Below are positions 34,586 to 44,155 of a stretch of DNA of 64,000 nt, piece after piece. The DNA is from an uncultured Aquimarina sp. (GTDB taxonomy: Bacteria > Bacteroidota > Bacteroidia > Flavobacteriales > Flavobacteriaceae): contig CANMLS010000023.1 in assembly GCA_947498785.1 (NCBI GenBank), positions 18,616-82,615 of the forward strand. The letters are read 5' to 3'. The notes under the pieces are model-generated. The model did no database searches. It saw only the letters and a list, made by a program, of their open reading frames with translations, and was not told the origin of the DNA. The first letter of the stretch is position 1; each line of letters starts with the position of its first letter. Position numbers and translations under genes: made by a program.

Positions 34586-37318
34586 ATGAATTATACCATT
34601 TCCCTTGTTTTATTGATATTATTAAGAACATCTTTGGTGTGTGATGCACAAGAATCTCAGGATTTTAATCAAATACTTAATACGGATATCGATATTGAAC
34701 TGAAGGAACAAAAAATAGATTCCTTTTTTAAGAAAAATGCACTGATTTTAAATGATTTAGAAACATCAAACTATTATCGACAATTTGGGCTATGGTATTT
34801 TAGAAATTGGAACAAAAACAAAAATAGGATGCTTTTAAAAAAAGCAATTTTATATACAGAAAAATCGAAGCAAAATCGAAGCCATTTAGATAATACATCA
34901 CTAAGTAAGATATTATATAATCTAGGCGTCTTCAATTCAAAAAACAATGATTTTTTTGCAGCTATTGATAATTTTAATGAAGTAATCGAAATTTGCACAA
35001 ATGAAAAAAAAATTCTTTCGACTTATGTTGCATTAGGTGAAGCACATCAGAAAATAGGAGATTTTCATAAAGCTTTGAAAAATATAGAAAAAGCTATTGA
35101 ACTTTCTAATGGGAAGATGCTTTATCAACGTAAAATAGTTGATGGATATTTGCAAGGGGCTGACATATATTCCTTAATGGGATATAAAGAATATTCTACA
35201 GAAATTCAATTAAATTTAGAAAAATCGGATTCTATTCTCAACCTAGTTTCATATAATAAGTTAGAACAAAAAAACCGCATTTATCAAATCGAAGGAAATC
35301 GATTATTAAAGATCGAAAAATACTCAGAAGCGGCTGTATCTTTTTTTAAAGTTTTAGAAAATATACACTCCCAAGATTCTATTAGTAAAGCTATGGTCCA
35401 TAATAGTATTGGTGTGGTGTTTTTGCGTTTAAAAAAGTATGATAAAGCATTGATAAACTTACAAAAAGCAATTTCATATAACCCTAAATTAACGCTACCC
35501 TATGAAAATATGGGAGATTTCTATATTGCACAACAAGAATTTGATAAAGGATTATACCAATATCAAAAAGCAATTAATTATACTGTTTCTAATAATCAAG
35601 AGTTTTCATATAACGATCTGATTCCTAAAGAAAAATTAGAACTAGCAGTCAATAAATATTATCTGTTACATCATTTAATTCAAAAAGCAAACGGCTGGGT
35701 ACACTATTATCATTATGACCAGAATAAAAATCACTTGACACAAGCCTTAAAGACATTTAAACTGGCAGATGAATTGGTAGATATCATCCGTTTTGAAAGT
35801 ACAGCCTATAAATCCAAATTGTTTTGGAGAGAACAAGGTGCATCGTTATATATGAAAGCAGTAGAAACCTGTTATTTACTTCAGAAACCAGAAGAGGCCT
35901 ATTATTTTATGGAAAAAAATAAGGCGTTATTATTACTGGAAGATATCACCAATGAACAAGCTAAAGAAAATGCAAAGTTACCCGTGACTATTGCCAAACG
36001 AGAATTTATGCTAAAGCAAGCTATATATTTATCAGAAAATGAACTGAATCATTTAACAATACAACCCAAAGATAGTCTACAACTCATAAAAGATAAAGTA
36101 TATCATAATAAGAGGATATATGAAAAATTTATAGATTCTATATCCCATGTATATCCAGCATACGCCACTAATAAAAAGAAGATAAAAGTATTACCATATT
36201 CGACATTTAATGCTACATATATTTCGGGAGAAGAGGTTGTAGTACAGTATATTCTTAATAAAAATCAGGGATATGGTTTGTTAACGAGTATTGCAGGGCC
36301 TGTTTTTTTTGAAATTAAAGACGTTTTAATGCTTCAGGAAAATATTCTGGATATGCTTAAACAGTCTTCACAGCCTCTATTGAATCAAGAAGAGTTAACG
36401 ATGTATCATAAAAATGCTAATGCGATATTTAGACAAATAATACCACAGGAAGTATATGAGGTTGTCAAAGGAAAAAAACTAACAATACTGCCTGATCACA
36501 CTTTACAACAAATATCTTTTGATGGGCTTATTACGTCTATTCAAGAACATAGCTACTTTATAAAAGATGTTGAGATACGATACGCTTACTCTATGTCTTA
36601 TCTGGATCGTAAAAATCAGTTTTCGCATCATCCAAAATATTCGTTTATGGGTTTGGCTCCTGTAACATTTACTATAAAAGAACTAGGAGACTTAAGATTT
36701 AGTAAAGAAGAAGTGATTTCAATTTCAGATATGTTTGAAGGAAATACATTGGTAGGAGAAAAAGCAACAAAATCTAATTTTCTGGACACGATTAATCAAT
36801 ACGGGATAGTCCACCTTTCTACTCATGCAGATGTAGGAGATGGTGCAGATCCCTGGATTGCTTTTAAAGATGAAAAATTAACGTTGAATGAAGTTTATGC
36901 TACCAAAAACCAATCAGATATGGTAGTACTAAGTGCCTGTAAAACTTCTTTGGGAGAACTCAAAGAGGGTGAAGGTGTAATGAGCCTAGCCAGAGGTTTT
37001 TTTCATTCTGGAGCAAAAAGTGTAGTTTCTTCCTTATGGGCTACCAATGATAAATCCAGTAAGGAATTAATGATTGGTTTTTATAAAGAAATTGAACGAG
37101 GAGCGACCAAAGCATCTGCTTTACGCAACGCTAAACTAAACTATATAAACACACATAATGGCAGTGAATTATCTCCTTTTTACTGGGGAGCTTTAATACT
37201 CATTGGAGATAATTCTTCGATCTCTTTATCTCAAAACTCATATTATTGGTACTGGACTGTATTGTTTATCGTTTTAGTTTTTATTATTGGTGCTTTTTAC
37301 GTTCGAAGAAAAAGATAA
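34586..37318 (+). CDS. Exported TPR-CHAT (caspase-like) protein with membrane anchor
   Basis: The 910-residue protein has a signal peptide (MNYTISLVLLILLRTSLVCDAQ), then TPR units from about residue 90 to 330 (LYNLGVFNSKNNDFFAAIDNF-like, MVHNSIGVVFLRLKKYDKAL, PYENMGDFYIAQQEFDKGLY). A helical linker leads into a C-terminal CHAT domain, a caspase-like protease fold. The catalytic His747 (HLSTHADVGDG) and Cys785 (VLSACKTSLGE) are present, with the GEGVMSLARGFFHSGAKSVVSSLW helix of the family. A terminal transmembrane helix (WYWTVLFIVLVFIIGAFYV) ends in RRKR. Topology therefore puts TPR and CHAT outside the inner membrane. It is preceded by a 21-bp repeat array and a subtilase gene. The substrate is unknown. 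Confidence 0.9.
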   Translation: MNYTISLVLLILLRTSLVCDAQESQDFNQILNTDIDIELKEQKIDSFFKKNALILNDLETSNYYRQFGLWYFRNWNKNKNRMLLKKAILYTEKSKQNRSHLDNTSLSKILYNLGVFNSKNNDFFAAIDNFNEVIEICTNEKKILSTYVALGEAHQKIGDFHKALKNIEKAIELSNGKMLYQRKIVDGYLQGADIYSLMGYKEYSTEIQLNLEKSDSILNLVSYNKLEQKNRIYQIEGNRLLKIEKYSEAAVSFFKVLENIHSQDSISKAMVHNSIGVVFLRLKKYDKALINLQKAISYNPKLTLPYENMGDFYIAQQEFDKGLYQYQKAINYTVSNNQEFSYNDLIPKEKLELAVNKYYLLHHLIQKANGWVHYYHYDQNKNHLTQALKTFKLADELVDIIRFESTAYKSKLFWREQGASLYMKAVETCYLLQKPEEAYYFMEKNKALLLLEDITNEQAKENAKLPVTIAKREFMLKQAIYLSENELNHLTIQPKDSLQLIKDKVYHNKRIYEKFIDSISHVYPAYATNKKKIKVLPYSTFNATYISGEEVVVQYILNKNQGYGLLTSIAGPVFFEIKDVLMLQENILDMLKQSSQPLLNQEELTMYHKNANAIFRQIIPQEVYEVVKGKKLTILPDHTLQQISFDGLITSIQEHSYFIKDVEIRYAYSMSYLDRKNQFSHHPKYSFMGLAPVTFTIKELGDLRFSKEEVISISDMFEGNTLVGEKATKSNFLDTINQYGIVHLSTHADVGDGADPWIAFKDEKLTLNEVYATKNQSDMVVLSACKTSLGELKEGEGVMSLARGFFHSGAKSVVSSLWATNDKSSKELMIGFYKEIERGATKASALRNAKLNYINTHNGSELSPFYWGALILIGDNSSISLSQNSYYWYWTVLFIVLVFIIGAFYVRRKR

Positions 37319-37324
37319 ATATAA

Positions 37325-37373
37325 TAGGTAACTCAGTATTTCAAACATATTTTTCTTAATACTGAGTTACCTA
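37325..37373. repeat. Inverted repeat after the CHAT gene
   Basis: TAGGTAACTCAGTATT and AATACTGAGTTACCTA are perfect 16-base arms around a 17-base loop. No T run follows in either direction, so it is not a standard terminator, though it probably protects or ends the CHAT transcript. A second, imperfect hairpin lies at about 37577-37614 (CCGTCCTATGAA / TTCATAGAACGG). No gene is seen in 37319-37637. Confidence 0.6.
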
Positions 37374-37637
37374 AATCTGGCCTCTCAAGAATTTTCACAT
37401 CTAACCACATTATTTTAGAATACTCATTATAATCAAATCGAGCATGTGATGATACCGAAATACTTATCTGGTTTCATTTTATAATAAAATAGAAAGAAAA
37501 AGAATGTTTTTGTTTTTTAAACCCGTTTTATGTAATAGATTTTTTAATGCATAATGCGGGTTAAACATAACCGTCCTATGAACTATCAGACATAATTCAT
37601 AGAACGGATTATTTATAATTTGATACAAAAAGGATGT

Positions 37638-39545
37638 TTATTGTATCGCCAATTGTTTTGTGATTGTTTCTCCTGATTGTTTTATAATTCGGATAAAATA
37701 CATTCCTTTAGATATTCTTGTATCTAGTGGTATTTGGATATTTCCTTCTTGCTTAGCAAAAGGTAAATCAGTACTTTTTCCTGATAAGGTTACTAATTCA
37801 ATCTTTTGAATTACTTCCTTAGAAGATGTAGCAATGGTAAGTGTTTTTCCTGTTGAAGCAGGATTAGGATACATCTCTATTTTTGAGAAAGAAACGGGTT
37901 GTTTATCTTCTGAGTATTCTGAATATAATTCATAAATAGCACCAGAGGAGATCAACTCATTTATTTCTCGAATATAACCACTGTCAGGTTCATAAGGATG
38001 TTCTTTGGTTTCTAAGATAAACCCACCGATATTGTTTCTGCTATTATTTTTCTGAATCTGGATTCTAAAATATATTCTAGTTTCTGTCCATCCCATACAT
38101 TCGTTCCAAATCCCATGTTTGATATAATACCAGGTATCAGTACTTAAATCAGAGTAAGATACAGCATCGGTAGAACAGCAATAGGTAGTTCCTATCACGT
38201 TATCATTACTATCATACAAATCCCAAAGATGGTATACAAATACGGGATTAGCATCTGCCTGAGTGTTAACCACTACATTTCCATTAAAATCGGTAGATAT
38301 ACTAATGTTAAAATTAGAGGTTTGTCCTGTCCAACTAACTGGTGTAGTAACGATTTGTCTATTCTCTCGCCATGGATAACAAGCATTTCTATCACTATCT
38401 TTCCACACGCCATGTTTGATATAATAGTTTTTTGTCCAGCTTAATCCAGTAAATGTATAGGTGTTTCCTCCTTGTATTGTACCTACTTGTGTTCCTCCTG
38501 TGATACCACCATTAGTAGTTTCAAACAATCCCCACCATTGGTTTGCTGTAGGTTCTGTTGTGGTAACTTCTACAGAAATGGTACCATCTCCTGCACAAAA
38601 GGTATTCATAGTAAAGTTAGGATTCAATAATACGTTGCCTAATACGGTAAATCGTTTAGTTAACGGTAGCCAACCATTACAAGCATTATTAAGAGCTACT
38701 TTGATTTCATATTCATATCCAATTTCAAAAGATGTTGGGATGGCTGCAAATAATGTAGTCAAATTAATCGTATTTAATTCTCCTGCAGTCCACCCTAATC
38801 CAGATACATATTGAAAATTCCCCAAGGAACCAGCTGGCCTTCGCCATGCATCAATAAAGTAATTATTTTCATGAGTAGAAGCAGAACCATTTAAGAAAAT
38901 AGTTTCTCCTGCGCAAAAAGTATTTTTTTCTGTACCCGATGTGTCTTCAAAATGGAAATCTACAGCTAGGTTGTTTTTTTCAATAACAATATCATCTATT
39001 GACATTTCTGCTTGTTTTGCGGGACCATTATAAAGAGGGTTGATCAAAAGCGTTGTGTAATCTGTATTAGGTGTAAATGTAGTAGTAACTGTATGCCAAC
39101 CACTTCCCAAATATGCGCTGATTGTATTTGAAAATATATTTTGCTCAGTTAGAATATTTCCACCTTGTAAATTTACAGCTCTTAAGTTTATAGTCCCATG
39201 GTCACTAATGTGTTGATTTCCTCTATCATTTGTTCTTACTTTAAAGGAAACGGTATAACATTCTCCTTTTTCAAAAGGAACAGGTGTCTGTAAGGCTTCA
39301 TAACTTCCATAACCAGACCACATCCAACCATAAGGGTTGGAAGGTACTCCCCATAAAGCAGGATGACTCCTGAATTCTGTCCATCCAGTTACCCAATCTG
39401 CCCAAGGAGTATTTATAAAATTGAAATCTGGACAATTAGAGTCATAATCAGAAAAATCTCCGTTAATTACTAAATTATTATTTGCTGTACCCCAATAGGA
39501 ACAGAGCATCAAAAAAAGTAAAATCACTGTATTTTTAATTTTCAT
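37638..39545 (-). CDS. Secreted protein with T9SS sorting domain
   Basis: The ATG at 39545 gives a clean signal peptide (MKIKNTVILLFLMLCSYWGTA); the open frame is ten codons longer. The ~635-residue product begins with a carbohydrate-binding-like jelly-roll (NLVINGDFSDYDSNCPDF ... INLRAVNLQGG ... MSIDDIVIEK), continues with Ig-like, Trp- and Thr-rich segments, two of them similar to each other (NYYIKHGVWKDSDRNACYPW and WYYIKHGIWNECMGW), and ends in a type A T9SS sorting domain (IEMYPNPASTGKTLTI ... ISKGMYFIRI ... TKQLAIQ). It is exported and probably surface-bound. No catalytic module was recognised. Confidence 0.85.
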   Translation of the reverse strand: MKIKNTVILLFLMLCSYWGTANNNLVINGDFSDYDSNCPDFNFINTPWADWVTGWTEFRSHPALWGVPSNPYGWMWSGYGSYEALQTPVPFEKGECYTVSFKVRTNDRGNQHISDHGTINLRAVNLQGGNILTEQNIFSNTISAYLGSGWHTVTTTFTPNTDYTTLLINPLYNGPAKQAEMSIDDIVIEKNNLAVDFHFEDTSGTEKNTFCAGETIFLNGSASTHENNYFIDAWRRPAGSLGNFQYVSGLGWTAGELNTINLTTLFAAIPTSFEIGYEYEIKVALNNACNGWLPLTKRFTVLGNVLLNPNFTMNTFCAGDGTISVEVTTTEPTANQWWGLFETTNGGITGGTQVGTIQGGNTYTFTGLSWTKNYYIKHGVWKDSDRNACYPWRENRQIVTTPVSWTGQTSNFNISISTDFNGNVVVNTQADANPVFVYHLWDLYDSNDNVIGTTYCCSTDAVSYSDLSTDTWYYIKHGIWNECMGWTETRIYFRIQIQKNNSRNNIGGFILETKEHPYEPDSGYIREINELISSGAIYELYSEYSEDKQPVSFSKIEMYPNPASTGKTLTIATSSKEVIQKIELVTLSGKSTDLPFAKQEGNIQIPLDTRISKGMYFIRIIKQSGETITKQLAIQ

Positions 39546-39844
39546 TGTATTAGTTTTTAAGAGATGCCTACTCATTCGCTTTTCGGCTTACGCGCTCTGT
39601 AAACAGAGTTATTGATGGATTGATCAGACCCAAAGCAATTGCTAATTTGTACATAGGAGTAAATGAGTATAACATTGTTACCCATCATTTTTGTTTTATT
39701 TTGAGATGATCGTTTTTTGTAGGAGTATTTCTAAAGTAATTCGAGTAGAATTCTAATGGGCTTATATTGTACAAAGATTAACAAATCACGAAATGAATTT
39801 TATTTGGGAACAGTTATTTTTATCATTTGTTTTTAATACATTAG

Positions 39845-40681
39845 AATATCGATAACCAAACCAAATATCAAGATCCGAATTTTGGGAAGATAAATATTTC
39901 TCAATGTAATACTTCTATTAAATACAGAGGAAAAACTACTGGAGTTGCCTTAAAATATGTTATCGAGGGAAAAGAATGCTATGATGTTAACACCAATCAA
40001 TTCGCCCTAAGTAAAGGACAATTCATCCTTTTAAGAGAAGATGTAAATTATACAATGTTTGCAAAAAATATTCAAACAGGAGGTTTTTGCCTAGATATCA
40101 ATCCAGAATTGTTGCATATTGAATTATCAGATTTTTTAGATAATGATTTATTATTTAATCAACCTTTTTCGGGGGTATTACCGATGCAATTAGGAAAGTC
40201 TTTATATGATTTTTCTAACGCTTTTTCGATTTACAATTTTAAGCAAGACTCTATAGATATCATTCAAATTTTTAAAGAAAATTTACTTAATTTTCATAGA
40301 GAAATGAATATTATTGGAGATGCAGTACAGGGTATTACCAAAAAAGTGAATACACAAAAATCCTTGATTTCAAAGCTTTTTAAAGCAAGAGAATATATTC
40401 ATAGGTATTATACACATAAAATAACACTTGATGTATTAGCTAAGGTATCAGGAATTTCAAAATTTCATTTTGCAAGAGTTTTTAAGAATTGCTTTAGCAA
40501 GACTCCATTAGAGATGCAGGAACAATTGCGAATGGAAAAAGCTAAAACACTGATACATAAGGACCATATTTCTTTAACATCTATCGCTGATCAATTGGGA
40601 TATACAGATTTGGCTTTGTTTTCTAAACGGTTTAAGAAGTATTATAAAATTCCTCCTTCCCGATACAAAATAGCAAGATGA
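39845..40681 (+). CDS. AraC-family transcriptional regulator, start unresolved
   Basis: The C-terminal ~100 residues form a clear AraC/XylS double helix-turn-helix (YYTHKITLDVLAKVSGISKFHFARVFKNCF and ISLTSIADQLGYTDLALFSKRFKKYY). The first ATG is at 40055, but the same frame stays open back to 39845 and encodes a convincing AraC cupin N-terminus: SIKYRGKTTGVALKYVIEG, then ECYDVNTNQFALSKGQFILLRED. There is no ATG, GTG or TTG in that part. Either a rare start codon (ATC at 39848 or ATA at 39890) is used, or the 5' end was lost or frameshifted. The full length from 39845 would be ~278 residues, normal for the family. The divergent T9SS gene and the downstream DUF885 gene are possible targets. Confidence 0.8.
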   Translation, partial: NIDNQTKYQDPNFGKINISQCNTSIKYRGKTTGVALKYVIEGKECYDVNTNQFALSKGQFILLREDVNYTMFAKNIQTGGFCLDINPELLHIELSDFLDNDLLFNQPFSGVLPMQLGKSLYDFSNAFSIYNFKQDSIDIIQIFKENLLNFHREMNIIGDAVQGITKKVNTQKSLISKLFKAREYIHRYYTHKITLDVLAKVSGISKFHFARVFKNCFSKTPLEMQEQLRMEKAKTLIHKDHISLTSIADQLGYTDLALFSKRFKKYYKIPPSRYKIAR

Positions 40682-40732
40682 TACAAATCATATTATAATA
40701 TTCATCTTATTCTTGTAATTAAAAAAATAGGT

Positions 40733-42040
40733 TTGAAAAATCAAAAGAAGAGTTTAGCAGGTTTAGTAATTGTAATTGTTTTATTCAGTTGTCAACATAA
40801 GGTTTATGGTCAGTCTAATGAATGGAATGAGATAACCAATACATTCATAAAAGAGTATAAAGAACTTAATCTTCCTGCTATTCAACTTTCTTTTGTGGAT
40901 AATATTAAAAATATTCAAAGTATAGCATCGGTTCATGCACAAGAAGCGGTGTTTAGTACTTTAGAAAATAGACTTCAAAAAATAAATAAAAATCAATTGT
41001 CTGATCATGAAAAATTAGATTATGACTTGATACTTTATGAATGTCAACTTAATCGTGATAGAATAGCTATTGAAAAAAAATGGTTGAATAGAAAAGAAGA
41101 TAGTATCCCAGAAACCAAAATATTTGATGTCCCTGACGGAAAAGAGTGGTATACTTATTTTTTGAAAAAATGGGTAGACAAAGAGACAACACCAGAAGAA
41201 ATATATGCTCTTGGTATCAAAGAAATAGAAAAAGTAAAAACCAAAATGAAAGCCATACAAGTAAAATCAGGTATGGATAGCCTTACGTTCAGTAAACATA
41301 TCAAGGACTCTTCATTTTTTTATACCAATATTGATACTGTTCAGCAGAGTTTTTTGGAAATCAAAAAGAAAGTATCTAAGAAATTACCAGAGTTATTTCC
41401 ATTTTTGGATAGTATTCCCGATGTAGAAATAAAACTTGGCACTAATAAAAATTTAGCTCAGGTGCCAGGGTTTTATAGAGATCGTACTTTTTACTATAAT
41501 TATTTTAATTCTTCTTTTAATAAGAGGCAGGTTGGTTGGTTATATATTCATGAAGCAATGCCAGGACATCATTATCAAATCATGGTTGAGTTATCTAGAC
41601 CACGTTCAGAAATACAAAAGATATTTAGCTATAGAGGAGTAGGAGAAGGGTGGGCTGCATATATAGAAGAACTAGGTAGTGAAATAGGAGCGTATCAAAA
41701 TATATACGATGAATTAGGAAAATGGGAGTGGGATATTATACGTTCGGTAAGAGTAGTATTGGATGTAGGGTTGAATTATCATGGTTGGAGTGATCAAAAA
41801 GCTTTAGAATTTTGGCAACAACACATTAAGGGGCAAGATGATATTGCTTTTCGAGAAATTAATAGAATGAAAAGATGGCCAGCACAAGTGATTACCTATA
41901 AATATGGATCAAATAAAATTCTTGAATGGAAATCAGAACTCGAAAAAAATAAAAAGTTTGACCTTAAAGAATTTCATAGAAATATTTTAAAAAGAGGATT
42001 GTTACCCTATTCAATATTAAGAAAGCAATTGGGGCTGTAA
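40733..42040 (+). CDS. DUF885 family lipoprotein (peptidase-like)
   Basis: The 435-residue protein starts with TTG and has a lipoprotein signal (LAGLVIVIVLFSC). The body is the helical DUF885 family, whose members resemble M32-type metallopeptidases: the motif IHEAMPGHHYQIM gives His/Glu/His zinc ligands, and the upstream VPGFYRDRTFYYNYFNSSFNKR and downstream YRGVGEGWAAYIEELGSE are also conserved in the family. It is probably an envelope-anchored metallopeptidase. At ~435 residues it is shorter than the usual ~580-600, with the N-terminal helical part trimmed. The gene follows the AraC gene by 51 bases. Confidence 0.85.
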   Translation: MKNQKKSLAGLVIVIVLFSCQHKVYGQSNEWNEITNTFIKEYKELNLPAIQLSFVDNIKNIQSIASVHAQEAVFSTLENRLQKINKNQLSDHEKLDYDLILYECQLNRDRIAIEKKWLNRKEDSIPETKIFDVPDGKEWYTYFLKKWVDKETTPEEIYALGIKEIEKVKTKMKAIQVKSGMDSLTFSKHIKDSSFFYTNIDTVQQSFLEIKKKVSKKLPELFPFLDSIPDVEIKLGTNKNLAQVPGFYRDRTFYYNYFNSSFNKRQVGWLYIHEAMPGHHYQIMVELSRPRSEIQKIFSYRGVGEGWAAYIEELGSEIGAYQNIYDELGKWEWDIIRSVRVVLDVGLNYHGWSDQKALEFWQQHIKGQDDIAFREINRMKRWPAQVITYKYGSNKILEWKSELEKNKKFDLKEFHRNILKRGLLPYSILRKQLGL

Positions 42041-42138
42041 TATATTATACTAAGATTAACAAATCTCAGTATAAATTGTATCTAAGGACTAGTATTTTTG
42101 TTAGTGTAAGTGAAAAATAAAACCTTAATATTAGATAC

Positions 42139-42975
42139 ATGACAGTTAAACCATTGGAAAGTATACCATTCGAATCGATAATGGATTGCTTTCTGACTTC
42201 GTTTAAAAATTATTTTGTCGAAATGCCAACTGATTTTCAGTATTATAAAACAAGGTGGAAAAACGCTAAGGTTCGCTATGATTTGTCTTATGGGATGTTT
42301 GATGGTGATGTTCTTGTTGGATTTATTATTAATGGCATTGACAAACGAAATGGAGAAGTCATTGCTTTTAATACAGGAACAGGTGTGCTACCTGAATATA
42401 GAGGAAAAAGAATCGTGAAATCTATTTATAAATATGCCATCAAAGATTTAAAACAACATCATATCACCAAATGTTCTTTAGAAGTAATACAAGATAATAT
42501 AGTTGCTATTAAATCTTACGAAAGTATTGGTTTTCAAAAGTGTAAACGTTACAAATGTTTTAAAGGAGAAGTGCAGAATAATAATATTGCTCATGTTGAT
42601 TTAAACGAGATAACATACAAGCAACTTGATTGGGAGAATATCCCTAATCAAAAATTCTATTCTTGGGATAATCATAAAAACTCCATTAAAAATGGTGACT
42701 ATCGTTACATTCAGGTATTAAAAGATAACACCCCAGAATCCTATTTTATTATTAATCCTTCAAATGGCTATTTGGCTCAATTTGATGTTATGTCTCAAAA
42801 TGAATCCAGTTGGGATCGTTTGTTTTCAGGAATTAAGATAATCTCAGATACTGTAAAAATTAATAATGTAGATGACAGACTTCATGATAAACTAGAGTAT
42901 TTAAACACTATAGGTCTTAAAAACACAGTTGATCAATATGAAATGGAGTTAAACATTGGAGAGCTATACTATTGA
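42139..42975 (+). CDS. GNAT family N-acetyltransferase
   Basis: The N-terminal ~140 residues hold a GNAT fold: the FNTGTGVLPEYRGKRIVKSIYKYA motif A for acetyl-CoA binding (RGKR in place of RGxG), SLEVIQDNIVAIKSYESIGFQK as motif B, and KCFKG after it. The C-terminal ~130 residues are a second alpha/beta half (YFIINPSNGYLAQFDVMS) that may be a degenerate second GNAT domain. The substrate is unknown. A TATTTTTG box lies at 42093-42100, and a polysaccharide deacetylase gene follows after 20 bases. Confidence 0.82.
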   Translation: MTVKPLESIPFESIMDCFLTSFKNYFVEMPTDFQYYKTRWKNAKVRYDLSYGMFDGDVLVGFIINGIDKRNGEVIAFNTGTGVLPEYRGKRIVKSIYKYAIKDLKQHHITKCSLEVIQDNIVAIKSYESIGFQKCKRYKCFKGEVQNNNIAHVDLNEITYKQLDWENIPNQKFYSWDNHKNSIKNGDYRYIQVLKDNTPESYFIINPSNGYLAQFDVMSQNESSWDRLFSGIKIISDTVKINNVDDRLHDKLEYLNTIGLKNTVDQYEMELNIGELYY

Positions 42976-42995
42976 ATTGAATACTACTATATCAC

Positions 42996-43895
42996 ATGAA
43001 ATTTTTTTTATATACTATGATGTTGTTGATCTCAGCAAAAATGATATCACAACCTACGATAAGCTTTACTTTTGATGATGGTATTACAGAAGATCGATGT
43101 GGATATTCTTTTAAAGATTGGAATGCGATGTTACTGGGTCATCTCGAAAAAGCAAATATCAAGACAATTTTCTTTGTAACAGGAAAGAATAAAATAGATG
43201 AAAACGGAAAATTTTTATTAAATAGTTGGAATGAAAAAGGACATAGGATAGGAAACCACACATATACACACCCCTATTATAATAGTAAAAAGGTAAGTTT
43301 CAAGGATTTTTCTGGAGAATTAATCAAAACCGATGAAGTAATTAATGGTTATAGTAACTATATCAGGCTATTTAGATTTCCATATTTAAAAGAAGGTAAT
43401 ACTCAAGGAAAAGTAGATAGTATTCGTCAGTTTTTAAAAGAGAAAAAATATAAAAACGGGCATGTTACTATAGATGCTTCCGATTGGTATATTGATAGTC
43501 GATTAAGAAAGAGACTAAAAGAAAATCCTGATGCAGATATAGAAGGGTTCAAAAATTTTTATCTCCAACATATTTTTGAAAGAGCCACATTCTATGAAGA
43601 TCTTTCTCACAAAATAACGGGTAGACATATTAATCATACATTACTATTGCATCATAATTTGACAGCAGCATTATTTTTAGATGATTTAATACATATGTTT
43701 AAAGAAAAAGGATGGAAAATAATCCCAGCAGATGAAGCATATAAAGACCTAATTTTTAAAGAAAACCCAAAACATGCTGGTGAAAGTTTGATTTGGGCTT
43801 TGGCAAAAGATTCTGGGGATTTTGAAGACATTTTAAGATATCCTGCAGAAGATAGTAGATATGAAAAGGATAAAATGGATCGCCTAGGGTTATAA
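42996..43895 (+). CDS. Secreted polysaccharide deacetylase
   Basis: The 299-residue protein has a signal peptide (FFLYTMMLLISAKMISQ) and a NodB-type domain: SFTFDDG for the Asp pair, RIGNHTYTHPYYN for the metal-binding His residues, RLFRFPYLKEGNTQ, and LLLHHN as the late His motif. It removes N-acetyl or O-acetyl groups from a polysaccharide in the periplasm or outside the cell. The C-terminal extension (SLIWALAKDSGDFEDILRYP) is seen in a subset of bacterial homologues. It lies 20 bases after the GNAT gene. Confidence 0.88.
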   Translation: MKFFLYTMMLLISAKMISQPTISFTFDDGITEDRCGYSFKDWNAMLLGHLEKANIKTIFFVTGKNKIDENGKFLLNSWNEKGHRIGNHTYTHPYYNSKKVSFKDFSGELIKTDEVINGYSNYIRLFRFPYLKEGNTQGKVDSIRQFLKEKKYKNGHVTIDASDWYIDSRLRKRLKENPDADIEGFKNFYLQHIFERATFYEDLSHKITGRHINHTLLLHHNLTAALFLDDLIHMFKEKGWKIIPADEAYKDLIFKENPKHAGESLIWALAKDSGDFEDILRYPAEDSRYEKDKMDRLGL

Positions 43896-44033
43896 ATAAT
43901 GGATATAGATTAGAATTAATCATATTTTTCTATAAAATTTAGTTTTAGAGTCTCAAAAAGAAGGGCTGGAATATGTTTTTTCTTTTTCTATCTAGTAGTT
44001 TAAAAAACAAAGGATTACTAAACTTTTAATGTT

Positions 44034-44062
44034 AAAAAGTGTTCTGAAATGAACACTTTTTG
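44034..44062 (+). terminator. Rho-independent terminator
   Basis: AAAAAGTGTTC and GAACACTTTTT form a perfect 11-bp stem with a 6-base loop. It follows the polysaccharide deacetylase gene by 138 bases and precedes the pheS promoter. Confidence 0.8.
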
Positions 44063-44125
44063 TATTTGAAAAAGAATAGAGATCAAAATAGCTGAATGTG
44101 CTATCCTAACTTAACCTAAATTACG

Positions 44126-44133
44126 TAAATTTG
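44126..44133 (+). promoter_or_regulatory. Bacteroidota -7 promoter box (TAAATTTG) for pheS
   Basis: TAAATTTG fits TAnnTTTG exactly and lies 22 bases upstream of the pheS start. The -33 position reads TATC instead of TTTG, so the call rests on the -7 box and its position. Confidence 0.45.
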
Positions 44134-44155
44134 CCCTTCTATTAAGAAAATAGTG

